Source: Ailurus styani (Eukaryota > Chordata > Mammalia > Carnivora > Ailuridae). Taken from it: 64,000 nt of DNA. Within the stretch, counting starts at the first letter, position 1, and each line of letters starts with the position of its first letter. Where the stretch lies: the NCBI GenBank assembly GCA_002007465.1, contig LNAC01000162.1, forward strand, positions 792,534 to 856,533, written 5' to 3'. The notes under the pieces were generated by a model that saw only the letters and a program-made list of their open reading frames with translations, ran no database searches and had not been told where the DNA came from. A program made the translations under genes and the position numbers. Positions 1 through 9,769 of this stretch are shown in pieces.

Positions 1-450
1 ACAACAGCACGGACTCTTCTCCAGTCTCATTAGCTGGAGCTCCCCTTCTCTCCCCAACCTCCAAATGTTGAAATCCTGCAGAGTTCTGTTGTTGGCATTG
101 TCTTCTCTTTCCTTACCCCTGGGTCTTCATGTGGTGCTCTTCTTCCCTGCGGTCAGAGCTCTGCCTATGGGTCACCTCCTCAGAGGGACTCGCCTTGACC
201 AGATTCAGACTACACCCATCTTCTTTCCATGCTTGATTTTTTTTTCCCCACACCGGTTTTATTTTTCCTTGTAGCACTTAACACCACCTGCAATTTGTTT
301 TTCTATTTATTTGTCAGTTGTGCCCCACAATAAAATGTAAGCTCCATAAGTCAGGGATTTGTCTTGTTTATATTTGTTTATCCTCAGAGCTTGGAAGAAA
401 GCCTGACATCAGTAAGTATTGATTTAGTTTGCTAATGAATGAATAAATTT
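1..450 (+). mobile_element. L2 LINE 3' region
   Basis: Old L2-type LINE in plus orientation. It begins inside the reverse-transcriptase-derived tail (around 'AACCTCCAAATGTTG') and ends in the usual L2 3' pattern of 'TAAGCTCCATAAG...CAGGGATTTGTCTTG' followed by a TGAATGAATAAA tail near 435-450. Heavily diverged, with an internal deletion, and no coding potential left. It is cut by the window edge, so its 5' extent is unknown. Confidence 0.7.
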
Positions 451-750
451 TACCAAGAACTATCACTATTTAGATGTTGAAAAATATGCAACTTTATTGG
501 TTAGTTATATAAAACATTTATATCATATGTCCTTAATTTTTTCATTTCATATTTTATGACTTGAAATCCAGTTGCATTACAATTGGTATCATTTGTATTT
601 AGTATTCTAACATAACATTCTGATCTGTTATTAAATAGATTTATCAACATTTTATTCTAGATGGTAAATTTTAAGCAAGATATTGGTGTGGTCCTTATCA
701 AATATTGATAACAATAGATGCATAGCTTGTTTGGGAGTATTTTTTTAATT
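451..750. other. AT-rich single-copy stretch
   Basis: Very AT-rich DNA with no recognisable repeat, open frame or motif. It is bounded on the right by the T-rich tail target of the first SINE. Confidence 0.5.
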
Positions 751-793
751 TTAAGTATTTTATTTTATTTTATTTTATTTGTTTATTTATTTA

Positions 794-982
794 TTTTAAG
801 ATTTTATTTATTTATTTGACAGAGAGAGAGATTACAAGTAGGCAGAGAGGCAGGCAGAGAGAGAGGAGGAAGCAGACTCCCCGCTGAGCAGGGAGCCCGA
901 TGTGGGGCGCCATCCCAGAACCCCGAGATCATGACCTGCACAGAAGGCAGAGGCTTTAACCCACTGAGCCACCCAGGTGCCC
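794..982 (-). mobile_element. Can-SINE (SINEC), mustelid-type
   Basis: Minus-strand tRNA-Lys-derived SINE. On the plus strand it reads poly(T)/AGATTTTATTTATTTATTT, then GA-rich body, then CACTGAGCCACCCAGGTGCCC at the tRNA head. The body has the young pattern 'TTACAAGTAGGCAGAGAGGC'. It sits in the T-rich tail of a minus-strand L1, with similar 'TTAAGT(A/T)TTTATTTTATTTTA' sequence on both sides, consistent with target-site duplication. Confidence 0.92.
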
Positions 983-1177
983 TTTAAGTTTTTATTTTAT
1001 TTTATTATTTTTATTTTTTATTTTTTATTTTTTTTTAAAGATTTTATTTATTTATTTCACAGAGGGAGANTCTGAGCCACCCAGGTGCCCTTTAAGTTTT
1101 TATTTTATTTTATTTTTTTTATTTTTTATTCTTTATTTTTTTTTAAAGATTTTATTTATTTATTTCACAGAGGGAGA
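964..1177. other. Single-N assembly join with 106-bp rewind
   Basis: Position 1070 is a lone N. The 106 bases before it (964-1069) are repeated, with a few differences in the T-rich part, in the 106 bases that start two positions after it (1072-1177). The duplicated block spans the end of the first SINE, the L1 T-rich tail and the start of the second SINE. This looks like two overlapping contig ends joined without merging, so the duplication should not be read as biology. Confidence 0.8.
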
Positions 1178-1334
1178 GAGATCACAAGGAGGCAGAGAGG
1201 CAGACAGACAGAGAGAGGGGGAAGCAGGCTCCCCGCTGAGCAGGGAGCCCGATGCGGGCCTCGATCCCAGGACCCTGAGATCATGACCTGAGCCGAAAGC
1301 AGAGGCTTTAACCCACTGAGCCACCCAGGCACCC
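1137..1334 (-). mobile_element. Can-SINE (SINEC), mustelid-type
   Basis: Second minus-strand SINE in the same L1 tail, with the young body 'ATCACAAGGAGGCAGAGAGG'. Its target-site duplication AAGTTTTTATTTTATTTTA is visible at about 1094-1112 and 1335-1353, so it landed in the L1 poly(T) tract next to the first SINE. Confidence 0.92.
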
Positions 1335-1750
1335 AAGTTTTTATTTTATTTTAATTCCAATTAGTTAACATGCAGTATTATATTAGTTTCAGGTGTACAA
1401 TATAATAATTCAGCACTTACATACATCAGCCAGTGCTCATCATGGCAAGTGCCCTCCTTAATCCCCATCACCACTTTCAACTACTCCCTGACCTCCCTTC
1501 TAGTAACCACCAGTTTGCTCTTTGTAATTAAGAGTCTGTTTCTTATGTCTCTCTCTTATTTTTCCCCTTATTTTTTTGTTTCTTAAATTCCACCTATGAG
1601 TGAAATCATATGGTCTTTGTCTTTCTCTGACAGACTTATTTCACTTAGCATTGTATTCCCCAGCTCTATCCATGTTGTTGCAAATGGCAAGATTTCATTC
1701 TTTTTTATGGCTGAATAATGTTCCATTATATATTCCAATATATATATGTA
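1335..1750 (-). mobile_element. Carnivore L1 3' UTR/ORF2 end
   Basis: 5'-truncated L1 in minus orientation. It contains the carnivore L1 3'-UTR sequence ('CAGCCAGTGCTCATCATGGC', 'AAGTGCCCTCCTTAATCCCC') and the extreme ORF2 end ('CAAATGGCAAGATTTCATTC', 'TTTTATGGCTGAATAATGTT'). Its T-rich tail was the target of two SINEs. Non-coding. Confidence 0.85.
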
Positions 1751-1959
1751 TTTCTATTGTACTATGCCCTAAAAGTCGTACTATAGATGCCTTATAGATA
1801 GTGGTTTTGATTCTTTTTTGATTTTGATTTTTTTTGCAATTGTATTATCAATTTAACAAAATATGCTTCTGTGTAAAATGTGATACTTTCTGAAGCACAT
1901 ATGATCAAAATCGTATGCTGTCTTTCATTTACTCATATTTTTGGAATTCTGGAGTGATC

Positions 1960-2203
1960 TTGATCACATTGTCTTTTTTTAAAGATTTTATTTATCTATC
2001 TACCTATTTATTTATTTATTTATTTAGAGCATGAGCAGGGAAAGGGCCAAGAGGAGAAGGAGAGAGAGAACCTCAAGCAGACTCCCACTGAATGCAGAGC
2101 CTGACATGGTACTCAATCCCACGACCCTGAGATGATGACCTGAACTGAAATCAAGAGTCAATGTTTAAGACTGAGCCACCCAGGCACCCCTTGATCCATT
2201 GTC
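1960..2203 (-). mobile_element. Older Can-SINE with target-site duplication
   Basis: Minus-strand SINE body at 1974-2190, of the older type ('CAAGCAGACTCCCACTGAATGCAGAGCC', given here only as a landmark class). Flanking duplications are TTGATCACATTGTC (1960-1973) and TTGATCCATTGTC (2191-2203). The tail holds a short TATC/TATT repeat. Confidence 0.9.
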
Positions 2204-2309
2204 TTATGTTCAAAGTTCATCTAAATAGTTTCCAAATGTTGAACTTCAGTGATATCATGTAATTTTGCAACTCTTTTTAAAAGTGTGTTTTTGGGTTTGT
2301 GTGTGTGGG

Positions 2310-2342
2310 TTTTTTTTGTTTTTGTTTTTGTTTTTGTTTTTA
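2310..2342. repeat. (GTTTTT)n simple repeat
   Basis: Tandem GTTTTT units. Read on the minus strand they form an AAAAAC-type tail directly after an AATAAA signal, and so probably originated as the poly(A) tail of the adjacent retrocopy. Confidence 0.8.
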
Positions 2343-2763
2343 GCTTTGCAAGTTGTTTATTCAACATTGCAATTCATTTTGTAGGAAAGGTGAAACTGTA
2401 GTAAACTGTTAACAAAAAATAAAAGAGGACATCTGTGTCTAAAACAATTGAACAAATTAAGACTCGAGGAAGAAGGCAGCCCCACGCATTTTGACTTTCC
2501 CACATCGTAGCAACACTTTTCAAATTTGAGAAGGAATTTCATAGATCTCTTGTCTCCTCAAGATTTTTCAGGAAGAGTCCTGTCGATTGTTTTCACTGTT
2601 TGAGAAGCTGCAGTGTTAGAGTTGAGTGGATAATCGAAGCTCACCATAAAGATATGATCTGGTTTTATGCTTAAGAAAATCTCTGTGTTTTTATTGGCTT
2701 CTTCTCTGCTAGCACTGACTCAGTGATGATATCTTTTTCTACCAATTCAGCTCTCAATAGTTT
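2343..2763 (-). pseudogene. Probable processed pseudogene (3' end), parent not recognised
   Basis: On the minus strand this segment looks like the 3' end of a retrocopied mRNA. From 2763 downward it opens in one frame (about 28 codons containing ELVEKDIITESVLAE), then an open stretch in a second frame contains IFMVSFDYPLNSNTAASQ and ends PEKS-stop near 2554. About 200 bases of UTR-like sequence follow, then AATAAA at about 2360 and an A-rich (AAAAAC)n tail. A frameshift separates the two open parts. The copy has no visible introns and is cut at its 5' side by the 3' end of an L1. I do not recognise the parent gene. It could instead be an unfamiliar retroelement tail. Confidence 0.45.
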
Positions 2764-4625
2764 CTTTTTTTAAAATTGAAATATAGTTGATTTACAATAT
2801 CCTGTCAGTTTCAGGTGTATAGCATAGTCATTCAGTGTTTGTATACATTATGAAATGATCTTCACAATAAGTCTAGTTACCATCTATAACCGTACAAAAT
2901 TATTACGTTATTAACTAAATACCCTATGCTGTACATTACATGCCCATGACTTATAACTAGAAATGTATACCTCTTAATCCATTTCAACTATTTTGTCCTT
3001 TCCCTGTCTAACCACTCTCTTCTCTGGTAATCACAGTTTGCTTCCTATGTCTATGAGTCTGTTTCTGTTTCGTATGTTTATCTGTTTTGTTTTTTAGATC
3101 TATATGTAAGTGAAATCATACAGTATTTGCTTTTTTCTATCTGACTTACTTCACTTAGCATAATACCTAAAGGTTCATCTTTGTTGTTGCACATGACAAG
3201 ATTTTATTCTTTTTATGGCTGAGTAATCGTGTGTGTGTGTGAGCGTGTGTATGGCATGTCTTCCTTATCCATTCATCTGTCAGTGGACACTCAGTTTGCT
3301 TCCATATTTTGGCTATTGTACATAATGCTGCAGTGAACATAAGGGTGCATATATCTTTTCAAATTAGTTTTCATTTTGTGTGGATAAATATCTGGAAGTG
3401 GAATTATCAGACCTTATGTTAATTTCATTTGTACTTTTTTTGTGGGACCTCCATACTGTTTTCCGTAGTGGCTGCACCACTTTACATTCTTGCCAGCAGT
3501 GTGTCTGAAGGGTTCCTTTTCTCCATACTCTTGCCAACACTTGTTATTTTTTGTCTTTTTAATGCTAGCCAATCTTGACAGATGTGAGGTGATACCTCAT
3601 TGTGGTTTTGATTTTCATTTTCCTGATAATTAGGGACGCTGGGCATCTTTTCCTGGACCTGTTGGTCATCAGTATGTCGCATTGGAAAAATGTCTAGTCA
3701 GATTCTCTGCTCATATTTTTGTCAGGTTTTTTTTAAAATATTAAGTTCTGTAAGTTCTTCATATATTTTGGATATTAACCCCTTATCAGATGTATGATTT
3801 GCAGATATTTTCTGCCATTCAGTAGGTGCCTTTTCATTTTTTTGCTGCTTTCTTTTTCTGTGCAAAAGCTTTTTAGTTTGATGTAATCCCATTCGTTTAT
3901 CTTAGCTTTTGTTGCCCTTGTCTAAGCAGATTAGTCCAAAAAACTATTCCTAAGACCAATGTCAGAGAGCTTACTGCCTGTGTTTTCTTCTAGGAGTTTT
4001 ATGTTTTGGGTCTTAACATTCAAATCTATAATTCATTTTGAATTTAGTTTTTTATATCCTGTAAGCTAGTGGTCTACTTTTATTCTTTTGCATGTCATTG
4101 TCCAGTTTTTCCGTCACCATTAACTAAAGAGGCTGTCTTTTCCCACATTGTATATGCTTGCTTCCTTTATCATAGACTAGTTGACTATATGTGGGTGAGT
4201 TTATTTTTGGCCTATTCTGTTTTATTGATCTATGTGTCTGTTTTCCTTCCAGTACCATACCCATTTGATTACTTTAACTTTGAAAGGTAGTTTGAAATTC
4301 AGGAACATGCTTCCTCTAGCTTTGTTATTATTTCTCAAATTTGCTTTGGGTATTCATAATTTTTTGTGGTTCCTTCAAATTCTAAGATTCCTTGTTCTAG
4401 TTCTGTGAAAAATACCAATGGGATTTTGATGGGGGTTGCACTGAATCTGTTTTAACAATATTAATTCTTCCAATCCATAAGGTTGGAATATCTTTCCACT
4501 TAGTGGTGTATTCTTCAGTTTCTTTCATCAGTGTCATATAATTTTTGATGTATAGTTCTTTTAACTCCTTGGTTAAATTTATTCCTTGGTGTTTTGTTCT
4601 TTTTGATGCAGTTATAAATGGGATT
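2764..4625 (-). mobile_element. L1 LINE, ORF2 3' half and 3' UTR
   Basis: Long minus-strand L1 fragment. On the plus strand one reads the L1 3' UTR (from 'TTGAAATATAGTTGATTTAC'), then the reversed ORF2 end with hallmark phrases such as 'GTGGCTGCACCACTTTACATTC' (split here by class), 'GATGTGAGGTGATACCTCAT', 'GTGCAAAAGCTTTTTAGTTT' and 'CCATTTGATTACTTTAACTT'. Frames are broken throughout by stops and frameshifts. It ends near 4625 where a MER2-like end begins. Age appears intermediate, older than the 7.2 kb copy. Confidence 0.9.
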
Positions 4626-4773
4626 ATTAAGCTAGAGAAAAGAAAAAACATTATTAAGAAGATCATACAGAAGAGAAAATACATTTATAGTACTGTATTA
4701 TATTTATAAGGAAAAAATCTACATATATGTGGACTTGTGCAGTTTAAACCTGTGTTGTTGAAGGGTCAACTGT
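4626..4773 (-). mobile_element. MER2-like (TcMar-Tigger) end
   Basis: Matches one end of the MER2/Tigger non-autonomous DNA transposon. 'AAGCTAGAGAAAAGAAAA', 'TACAGTACTGTA'-like sequence and the terminal inverted repeat 'GTTGTTGAAGGGTCAACTG' at 4754-4772 are present, followed by TA. Only one end is here; the other is missing at the L1 boundary. Confidence 0.75.
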
Positions 4774-4899
4774 ATTACCCATACATTGTAGAAAAGTCTC
4801 CTGGTAGAGGCTACATCCCTTTCTAATCTCTTCTGCCCTTTTTTATTCAATGGGAAAAATAACAACAACAGCAGTTAGACTGCCATGCTGCCATTCATG

Positions 4900-5240
4900 T
4901 GAAGACTGCATACCCTATGTTCTAGGCAGAAGTGTTATGGGGTTTTTATAAGAAGTCACCTTAATAGCAAGAGTGTGTCCCTCTTCTTCCCTTCCCCTTC
5001 CATCTTGCTGACCAGAAAAGGTGTCTGATGGATGAAGCTCAACAGCCTCACTATGAGGATGAGGGTCATACCATCAGGATGGCGAGTGATGAACTAGCAT
5101 GAACCTGAGTTACTGATAACTTGTAGAACTTTCATACCAACGCTGGAATGCCAACTTCCAGACTTCTTTTTAAAGGTGGGAAAAAATAAACTTCTTTCTT
5201 GTTTAAACTTTTGTTATTTGCAGGTGATCATCTGTTATCC
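4900..5240 (+). mobile_element. MaLR/MLT1-like LTR fragment
   Basis: Resembles the 3' part of an old ERVL-MaLR LTR. There is a 'GAACCTGAGTTACTGATAAC' type middle, an AATAAA at about 5187 and the typical ending 'TTCTTGTTTAAACTTTTGTT' then 'ATTTGCAGGTGATC'. No internal retroviral coding sequence is adjacent. Boundaries are approximate. Confidence 0.5.
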
Positions 5241-5599
5241 TGCTAAAAATTTCTTTTCTTCTTCCAGTCTTTACCTATGTCTGCGTATCTAATACACATA
5301 CAAGCACGTTCCACATATATGAACCCACACGAAGCTGAGGCTAAACTGTTTATAGTGCACTTTATTAAATTTAAATATTTTTGTCTTAGTGTTTAGATCC
5401 TCATTTTCTTATATCATTACATTAGCTTTAAACATTTTTATATCTATTTAACATATCTGTATACTGTAGTTTGTTTAATTGGTTCACTGTTTAGGGATAA
5501 TTATTTTTACTTTATAGAAGTTTTTTTTTATCCTAAGAATATTTTGATTTATATTTTAACTGAGGATGTATTGTGTCAAAAACCCTATTTAAACAGACC
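5241..5599. other. AT-rich unannotated stretch
   Basis: No gene, RNA or clear repeat. Some phrases (around 5390-5520) could be a very degraded L1 3' UTR on the minus strand, but not enough to call. Confidence 0.4.
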
Positions 5600-5800
5600 A
5601 CATGTAATTCACTTTCACTTCTCCCAGAGCTCTTTCTTCTGAGAAAGATGCCCTGGCTTTGCTAACCCTCCATTCTCCTATAATTCCTTGTACTTACCTC
5701 TAATATAGCACTTGGCCTTCCTACTATCCTACTGTAATTATTTATTTATTTTTTCTATGTTTCTATCACCTGCCTTTGAGGAAGGTCTGGAGCTGGGTTT
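5600..5800 (+). mobile_element. L2 3' fragment
   Basis: Plus-strand L2 remnant with the usual order: pyrimidine-rich 'CCTCCATTCTCC', 'TATAGCACTTGGCC' (L2 'ATAGCACTTATCAC'), 'AATTATTTATTTATT', then a 'CTTTGAGGAAGGTCTGGAGC' end equivalent to the L2 'TGAGGGCAGGGAC' motif. Confidence 0.6.
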
Positions 5801-5844
5801 GGTTACTTGCTGAATTTTTGGGTCACTCAGTTATCCCAATCTCT

Positions 5845-6000
5845 CCATGGAGTAGCTCTGTGCTTCTCTAAGTTTGTGTTTGTTTATCTGTAAAATAGGC
5901 ATAATACATATTTTCACTATGAACATCTTGAGGATAAATGAAATAATGCCTGTACATTGCTTCATATAGTATTGGACCTAAGATCAATCTTTAATAAACA
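5845..6000 (+). mobile_element. MIR SINE
   Basis: Plus-strand MIR with the core 'TTTATCTGTAAAATAGGCATAATAC' region (key part TCTGTAAAATAG) followed by 'TGAGGATAAATGAAATAATG'. Diverged and partial. Confidence 0.65.
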
Positions 6001-6325
6001 CCCTGTTGCATTCAAGTCTTTGCTCAAATGTTATCTTTTCAAGGAAGCCTGTTCTGTAGCTGTGTTTTAATCATAAAAAACCCTTACCCACATCACTCTT
6101 AATTCCTCTTATTCTGTTTCCTTTATAGATTTATTATTTCCAAAGTACTATATAGTTCATCTATTATTTTTCAGATCTATTGTTCACTGTCTGCTGTTTC
6201 CCACCAGAATGGACAGTGCAATGAAGGCAAGAGTGTTAATCTGTTTTTGCTTACTGAAGTGTCCCAAGTCCATAGAACAGTGCCTGGCGCATAGAAGGTG
6301 CTCAATAAATATTTGTTGAATAATG
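6001..6325 (+). mobile_element. L2 3' end
   Basis: Clear L2 3' end: 'GTCTTTGCTCAAATGTTATC', 'AAGGAAGCCTGTTCTG', 'ACAGTGCCTGGCGCATAGAA' and the terminal 'CTCAATAAATATTTGTTGAA' at about 6300-6320. Confidence 0.88.
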
Positions 6326-6523
6326 GTGATATTAGTATATTTAAGATATACTGAATAAATAAAAATATTTAAGGAGCAATTTAAAATTTTCTCTTTTTTT
6401 CTGGTTTAGAGACCCAGTGAGCAGGTTTCAGGGAATATTTTTTAGGCTCTATATCCTGTCCTTCAACATCTACTGCTGTTTTGGTCTGTAGCTTCCAGTT
6501 TCTATTCTGTACTTACCTTCTAT

Positions 6524-6880
6524 ATTAATTTTCTAGGTCTGCCATACCAAAGTACCTTAGACTGAGTGGCTTAAACAGCAGAAATTTATTTTTTCATAGT
6601 ACTGAAGGTTTCTTCTGAGGACCTCTTTCCTGGGTTTGTAGATGCTGCCTTCTCTTTGTGTTGTCATGTGGTCCTTTCTCTGCACTTCTGTGTCCTAACC
6701 TCTTACAAGGACATTAGTCATACCAGATTTGGGCCCAACCCATGTGACCTCTTTTTTCTTTAATTTCCTCTTTAAAGGTTCTGTCTCCAAATATAGTCAC
6801 ATTCTGAAGTACTAGGGATTAGGATTTCAGAGTTTGAGTTTAGGGGTGGGGGGATGAAGCATAATTCAGTTCATAATACC
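6524..6880 (-). mobile_element. Old L1M 3' UTR
   Basis: Minus-strand copy of an old L1 3' UTR. The plus strand reads 'CTGCCATACCAAAGTACCTT', 'GACTGAGTGGCTTAAACAGC', 'AGAAATTTATTTTTTCATAG' and later 'AAATATAGTCACATTCTGAA'. The same family occurs at 26746 and 52226. Confidence 0.75.
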
Positions 6881-7240
6881 CTCTCTTTCTCTGACAGGTC
6901 CTTTCTGTAAGCCGCATGGAGGGACAGTCTATCTGAATTTTCTTTTCTTGTTTTACCTCTGGATACTGATGACCTTTTTCTCAAAGCTTGAGTTGGCCAG
7001 TTACTCCCTGCTCCCCACATTCTTTCTCACCTCAGACCCCATTAATATCTAACCCCATGCCCATATATCCAGGAGCCTTTTAGAAAAAAAGGTTCAGGGT
7101 AAAGTTTGTTTTCATACCAGGTATGCTCTCAATCCTGTGGATTTATCAGTTTGGTTTCATTTTGGAGGAAAATGTAGGGTTAAGAGTGGACAATTAGTAT
7201 ATACAAAAAAGAATTATATGTTAAAGGAACAATTCACTAG
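6881..7240. other. Unannotated single-copy stretch
   Basis: No open frame, RNA gene or recognised repeat between the L1M tail and the next L1. Confidence 0.5.
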
Positions 7241-8765
7241 GACATTATAACAATTTGGAGATTGTATACATCCAAATAAGACAGTATGGTACTGGAACAA
7301 AAACAGACACAGATCAGTGGAACAGAATAGAAAACCCAGAAATGGACCCTCAACTCTATAGTCAACTAATCTTCAACAAAGCAGGAAAGAATATTCAATG
7401 GAAAAAGACAGTCTTGTCAACAAATGGTGTTGGGAAAATTGGACAGCCACATGTGAAGAATGAAACTGGACTACTTTCTTACACCATGCACAAAAATAAA
7501 TTCAAAATGGATGAAAGACCTCAATGTGAGATAGAAATCCATCAAAATACTATAGGAGAACAGAGGCAGCAACTTCTGTAACCTCGGCCACAGCAACTTC
7601 TTGCTAGACACATCTCCAGAGGCAAGGGAAGCAAAAGCAAAAATGAGTAATTAGGACTTCATCAGGATAAAAAGCTTCTGCACAGCAAAGGAAACAATCA
7701 AAAAGACTAAAAGGCAACCTACAGAATGGGAGAAGATATTTGCAAATGACATATCAGATAAAGGGCCAATATCCAAAAATCTATAAAGAACTCATCAAAT
7801 TCAACACCCCAAAACCAAAAATCCAGTCAAGAAATGGGCAGAAGACACAAACACACATTTCTCTAAAGAAGACGTACAAATGGCTAACAGATACATGAAA
7901 AAATGCTCAACATTACTCGTCATCGGGTAAATACAAATCAAAACCACAATGAGATACCACCTCATACCAGTCAGAATGGCTAAAATTAACAACTCAGAAA
8001 ACAACAGATACTGGCGAGGATGCAGAGAAAGGGGAACCCTCTTACACCATTGGTGTAAATGCAAACTGGTGCAGCCACTCTGGAACATAGTATGGAGATC
8101 CCTCAAAAAGTTGAAAATAGAACTACCCTTATAACCCAACAATTGCACTACTAGGTGTTTATCCACAGGATACAAAAACAGTGATTCGACTGGCCACATG
8201 CACCCCAATGTTTATAGTACCAATGTCCACAATAGCCAAATTATGGAAAAAAACCCAGATGTCCATCGACAGATGATTGGATAAAGAAGATATGGGGTAT
8301 GTGTACCTATCTATCTATCTACCTATCTATCTGTCTACACACATACGCACACAATAGAATATTATTCAGCCATCAAAAAGAATGAAATCTTGGCCATTTG
8401 CAGTCATGAGGATGGAATTAGAGTGTATGATGCTAAGTGAAATAAGTCAGTCAAAGAAAAATACCATATGATTTCAGTCTTATGTAGAATTTAAGAAACA
8501 AAACTGATGAACATGGAGAAGCAAAGGAAAAATAAAACAGGATAAAATAGGAAGATAAACTATAAGAGACTCTAAACTATAGAGAACAAGCTGAGGGTTG
8601 CTGGAGGGGAGGTGGGTGGGAATAGGATAATTGGGTGATGGGCATTAAGGAGGCTACTTAATGTAATGAGTACTGGGTGTTATATGCCGCTGATGAATCA
8701 CTAAATTCTACCCTGAAATTAATAATATACTCTATGTTAACTAACTTGAATTTAAATAAAACAAA
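7241..8765 (+). mobile_element. Carnivore L1, 5'-truncated, ORF2 C-terminus plus 3' UTR
   Basis: Plus-strand L1 with a relatively readable ORF2 C-terminal region. 7255-7581 translates to a 108-residue frame containing TKTDTDQWNRIENPEMDPQL, the conserved 'DKWNRIENPE' phrase of L1 ORF2. Downstream frames are shifted by indels. The ORF2 end ('GAGATACCACCTCATACCAG', 'TGGAACATAGTATGGAGATC') continues to the carnivore 3' UTR ('CTGAGGGTTGCTGGAGGGGA', 'TACTGGGTGTTATATGC') and an A-rich tail at about 8756-8780. Not capable of retrotransposition: 5' truncated, with stops. A TATC microsatellite is embedded at about 8308. Confidence 0.93.
8307..8335. repeat. (TATC)n microsatellite
   Basis: About seven imperfect TATC units (with CC and TG interruptions) inside the L1 sequence, at the place where other copies have 'TATATATACACAATGG'. 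Confidence 0.85.
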
Positions 8766-8915
8766 CAAAAACAACAAATAACATAGCCCTTAATATTGAA
8801 AGCAGAACAAATAGAATTAATAGGAAGAACCAACAAATCCACGATGGGAATGGATGGGTTTTCACATATTTTGCTCTGAAATTTATAGATCAAGTCAGTG
8901 TTTTTCCTAGTATAC

Positions 8916-9083
8916 CATACAACAGAGTTACTTAGAGGACCTGAAACAGATTTGTGGGGCTCCACTCCAGGGTTTTTGATTTAGTAGGTCTGGGGTGGGG
9001 CTTCTGAGGATTTCCATTCTCAACAATTTCCCAGGTAATTCTGATGTTGCTGGTCTGGGGATCATAATTTGAGAACCACTGGA
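8916..9083 (-). mobile_element. MER5A-like hAT-Charlie element
   Basis: Minus-strand MER5-type DNA transposon: 'GATTTAGTAGGTCTGGGGTG' and, at the end, 'GATCATAATTTGAGAACCAC' followed by TG, which is the MER5 terminal inverted repeat. A plus-oriented relative lies at 34625. Confidence 0.8.
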
Positions 9084-9097
9084 TCAGACAACTAACA

Positions 9098-9400
9098 ATG
9101 AAAAGCTAGTAAGGATTTGGAAGACCTCGATAACAATTAGCAAGCTTGGTCTAATGGGCATACTAGAATCCTATACCCAGTAATTAGAAAATAAACCATA
9201 TTTTCAATCACAGTGAGTATTTACAAAGAGGACCAAGTACTGTGGCAGACAGCCAACTCTATGAGCACCAAATGTTGGTATAATACAGATAACTTTTTTG
9301 ATCACTGTGTAATTAATTAAATACCAGTAATAAAAAGCTAACTAAAAAAAGCCCAGGTATCTGAAAAGTATTGTTGTAAAGCTTTATACTTCTAAGTAAT
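9098..9400 (+). mobile_element. Old L1M ORF2 fragment
   Basis: Degraded plus-strand ORF2 pieces: 'CAAGCTTGGTCTAATGGGCA' (L1 'AAGCTTGACCTAATGGACAT'), 'ACAAAGAGGACCA' and 'TAATAAAAAGCTAACT', in the correct L1 order. Too decayed for any frame. Confidence 0.55.
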
Positions 9401-9590
9401 TAAGTTACTTAATTTACTTAATTACTGGTTAAGTTAAGTAATTTCTTGATAAGTTTATATAGGACATCTCAATTCTACCTATAATTTATTATTATTAATA
9501 AAGAGATCTGAAGAACACATGGCACAATGCTAAGAATGGACAATTGAGATGATACTTGTTTTATTCTACTTAGCAGTTTTCTCTTTGTTC

Positions 9591-9765
9591 TAAATATTTC
9601 TTTTTTTCTTTTTTTTCTTTTTTTCTTGTTAAGTAGGCCCCATACCTAGTGTGGAGTCCAACATGGGACTTGAACTCACGACCCTGAGATAAGGCCCTGA
9701 GCTGAGAACAAAAAGTTGTACGCTTAAACCAACTGAGCCACCCAGGCACCCCTGTAAATATTTCT
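9591..9765 (-). mobile_element. Older Can-SINE, short form
   Basis: Minus-strand SINE of the older short type (9601-9752), reading 'ACTTGAACTCACGACCCTGA' and 'CCAACTGAGCCACCCAGGCA'. TAAATATTTCT is duplicated at 9591-9601 and 9755-9765. Confidence 0.87.
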
Positions 9766-9769
9766 AATT

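Noticed and set aside
964..1177. Real 106-bp tandem duplication
   Set aside because: The lone N between the copies and the identical geometry at 27689 point to an assembly join.
4397..4684. 95-codon minus-strand frame
   Set aside because: It is L1 ORF2 remnant sequence running into a MER2-like end, with no intact protein.
7801..8208. 135-codon minus-strand frame
   Set aside because: Antisense to a plus-strand L1 ORF2 remnant; antisense frames across L1 are common and not genes.
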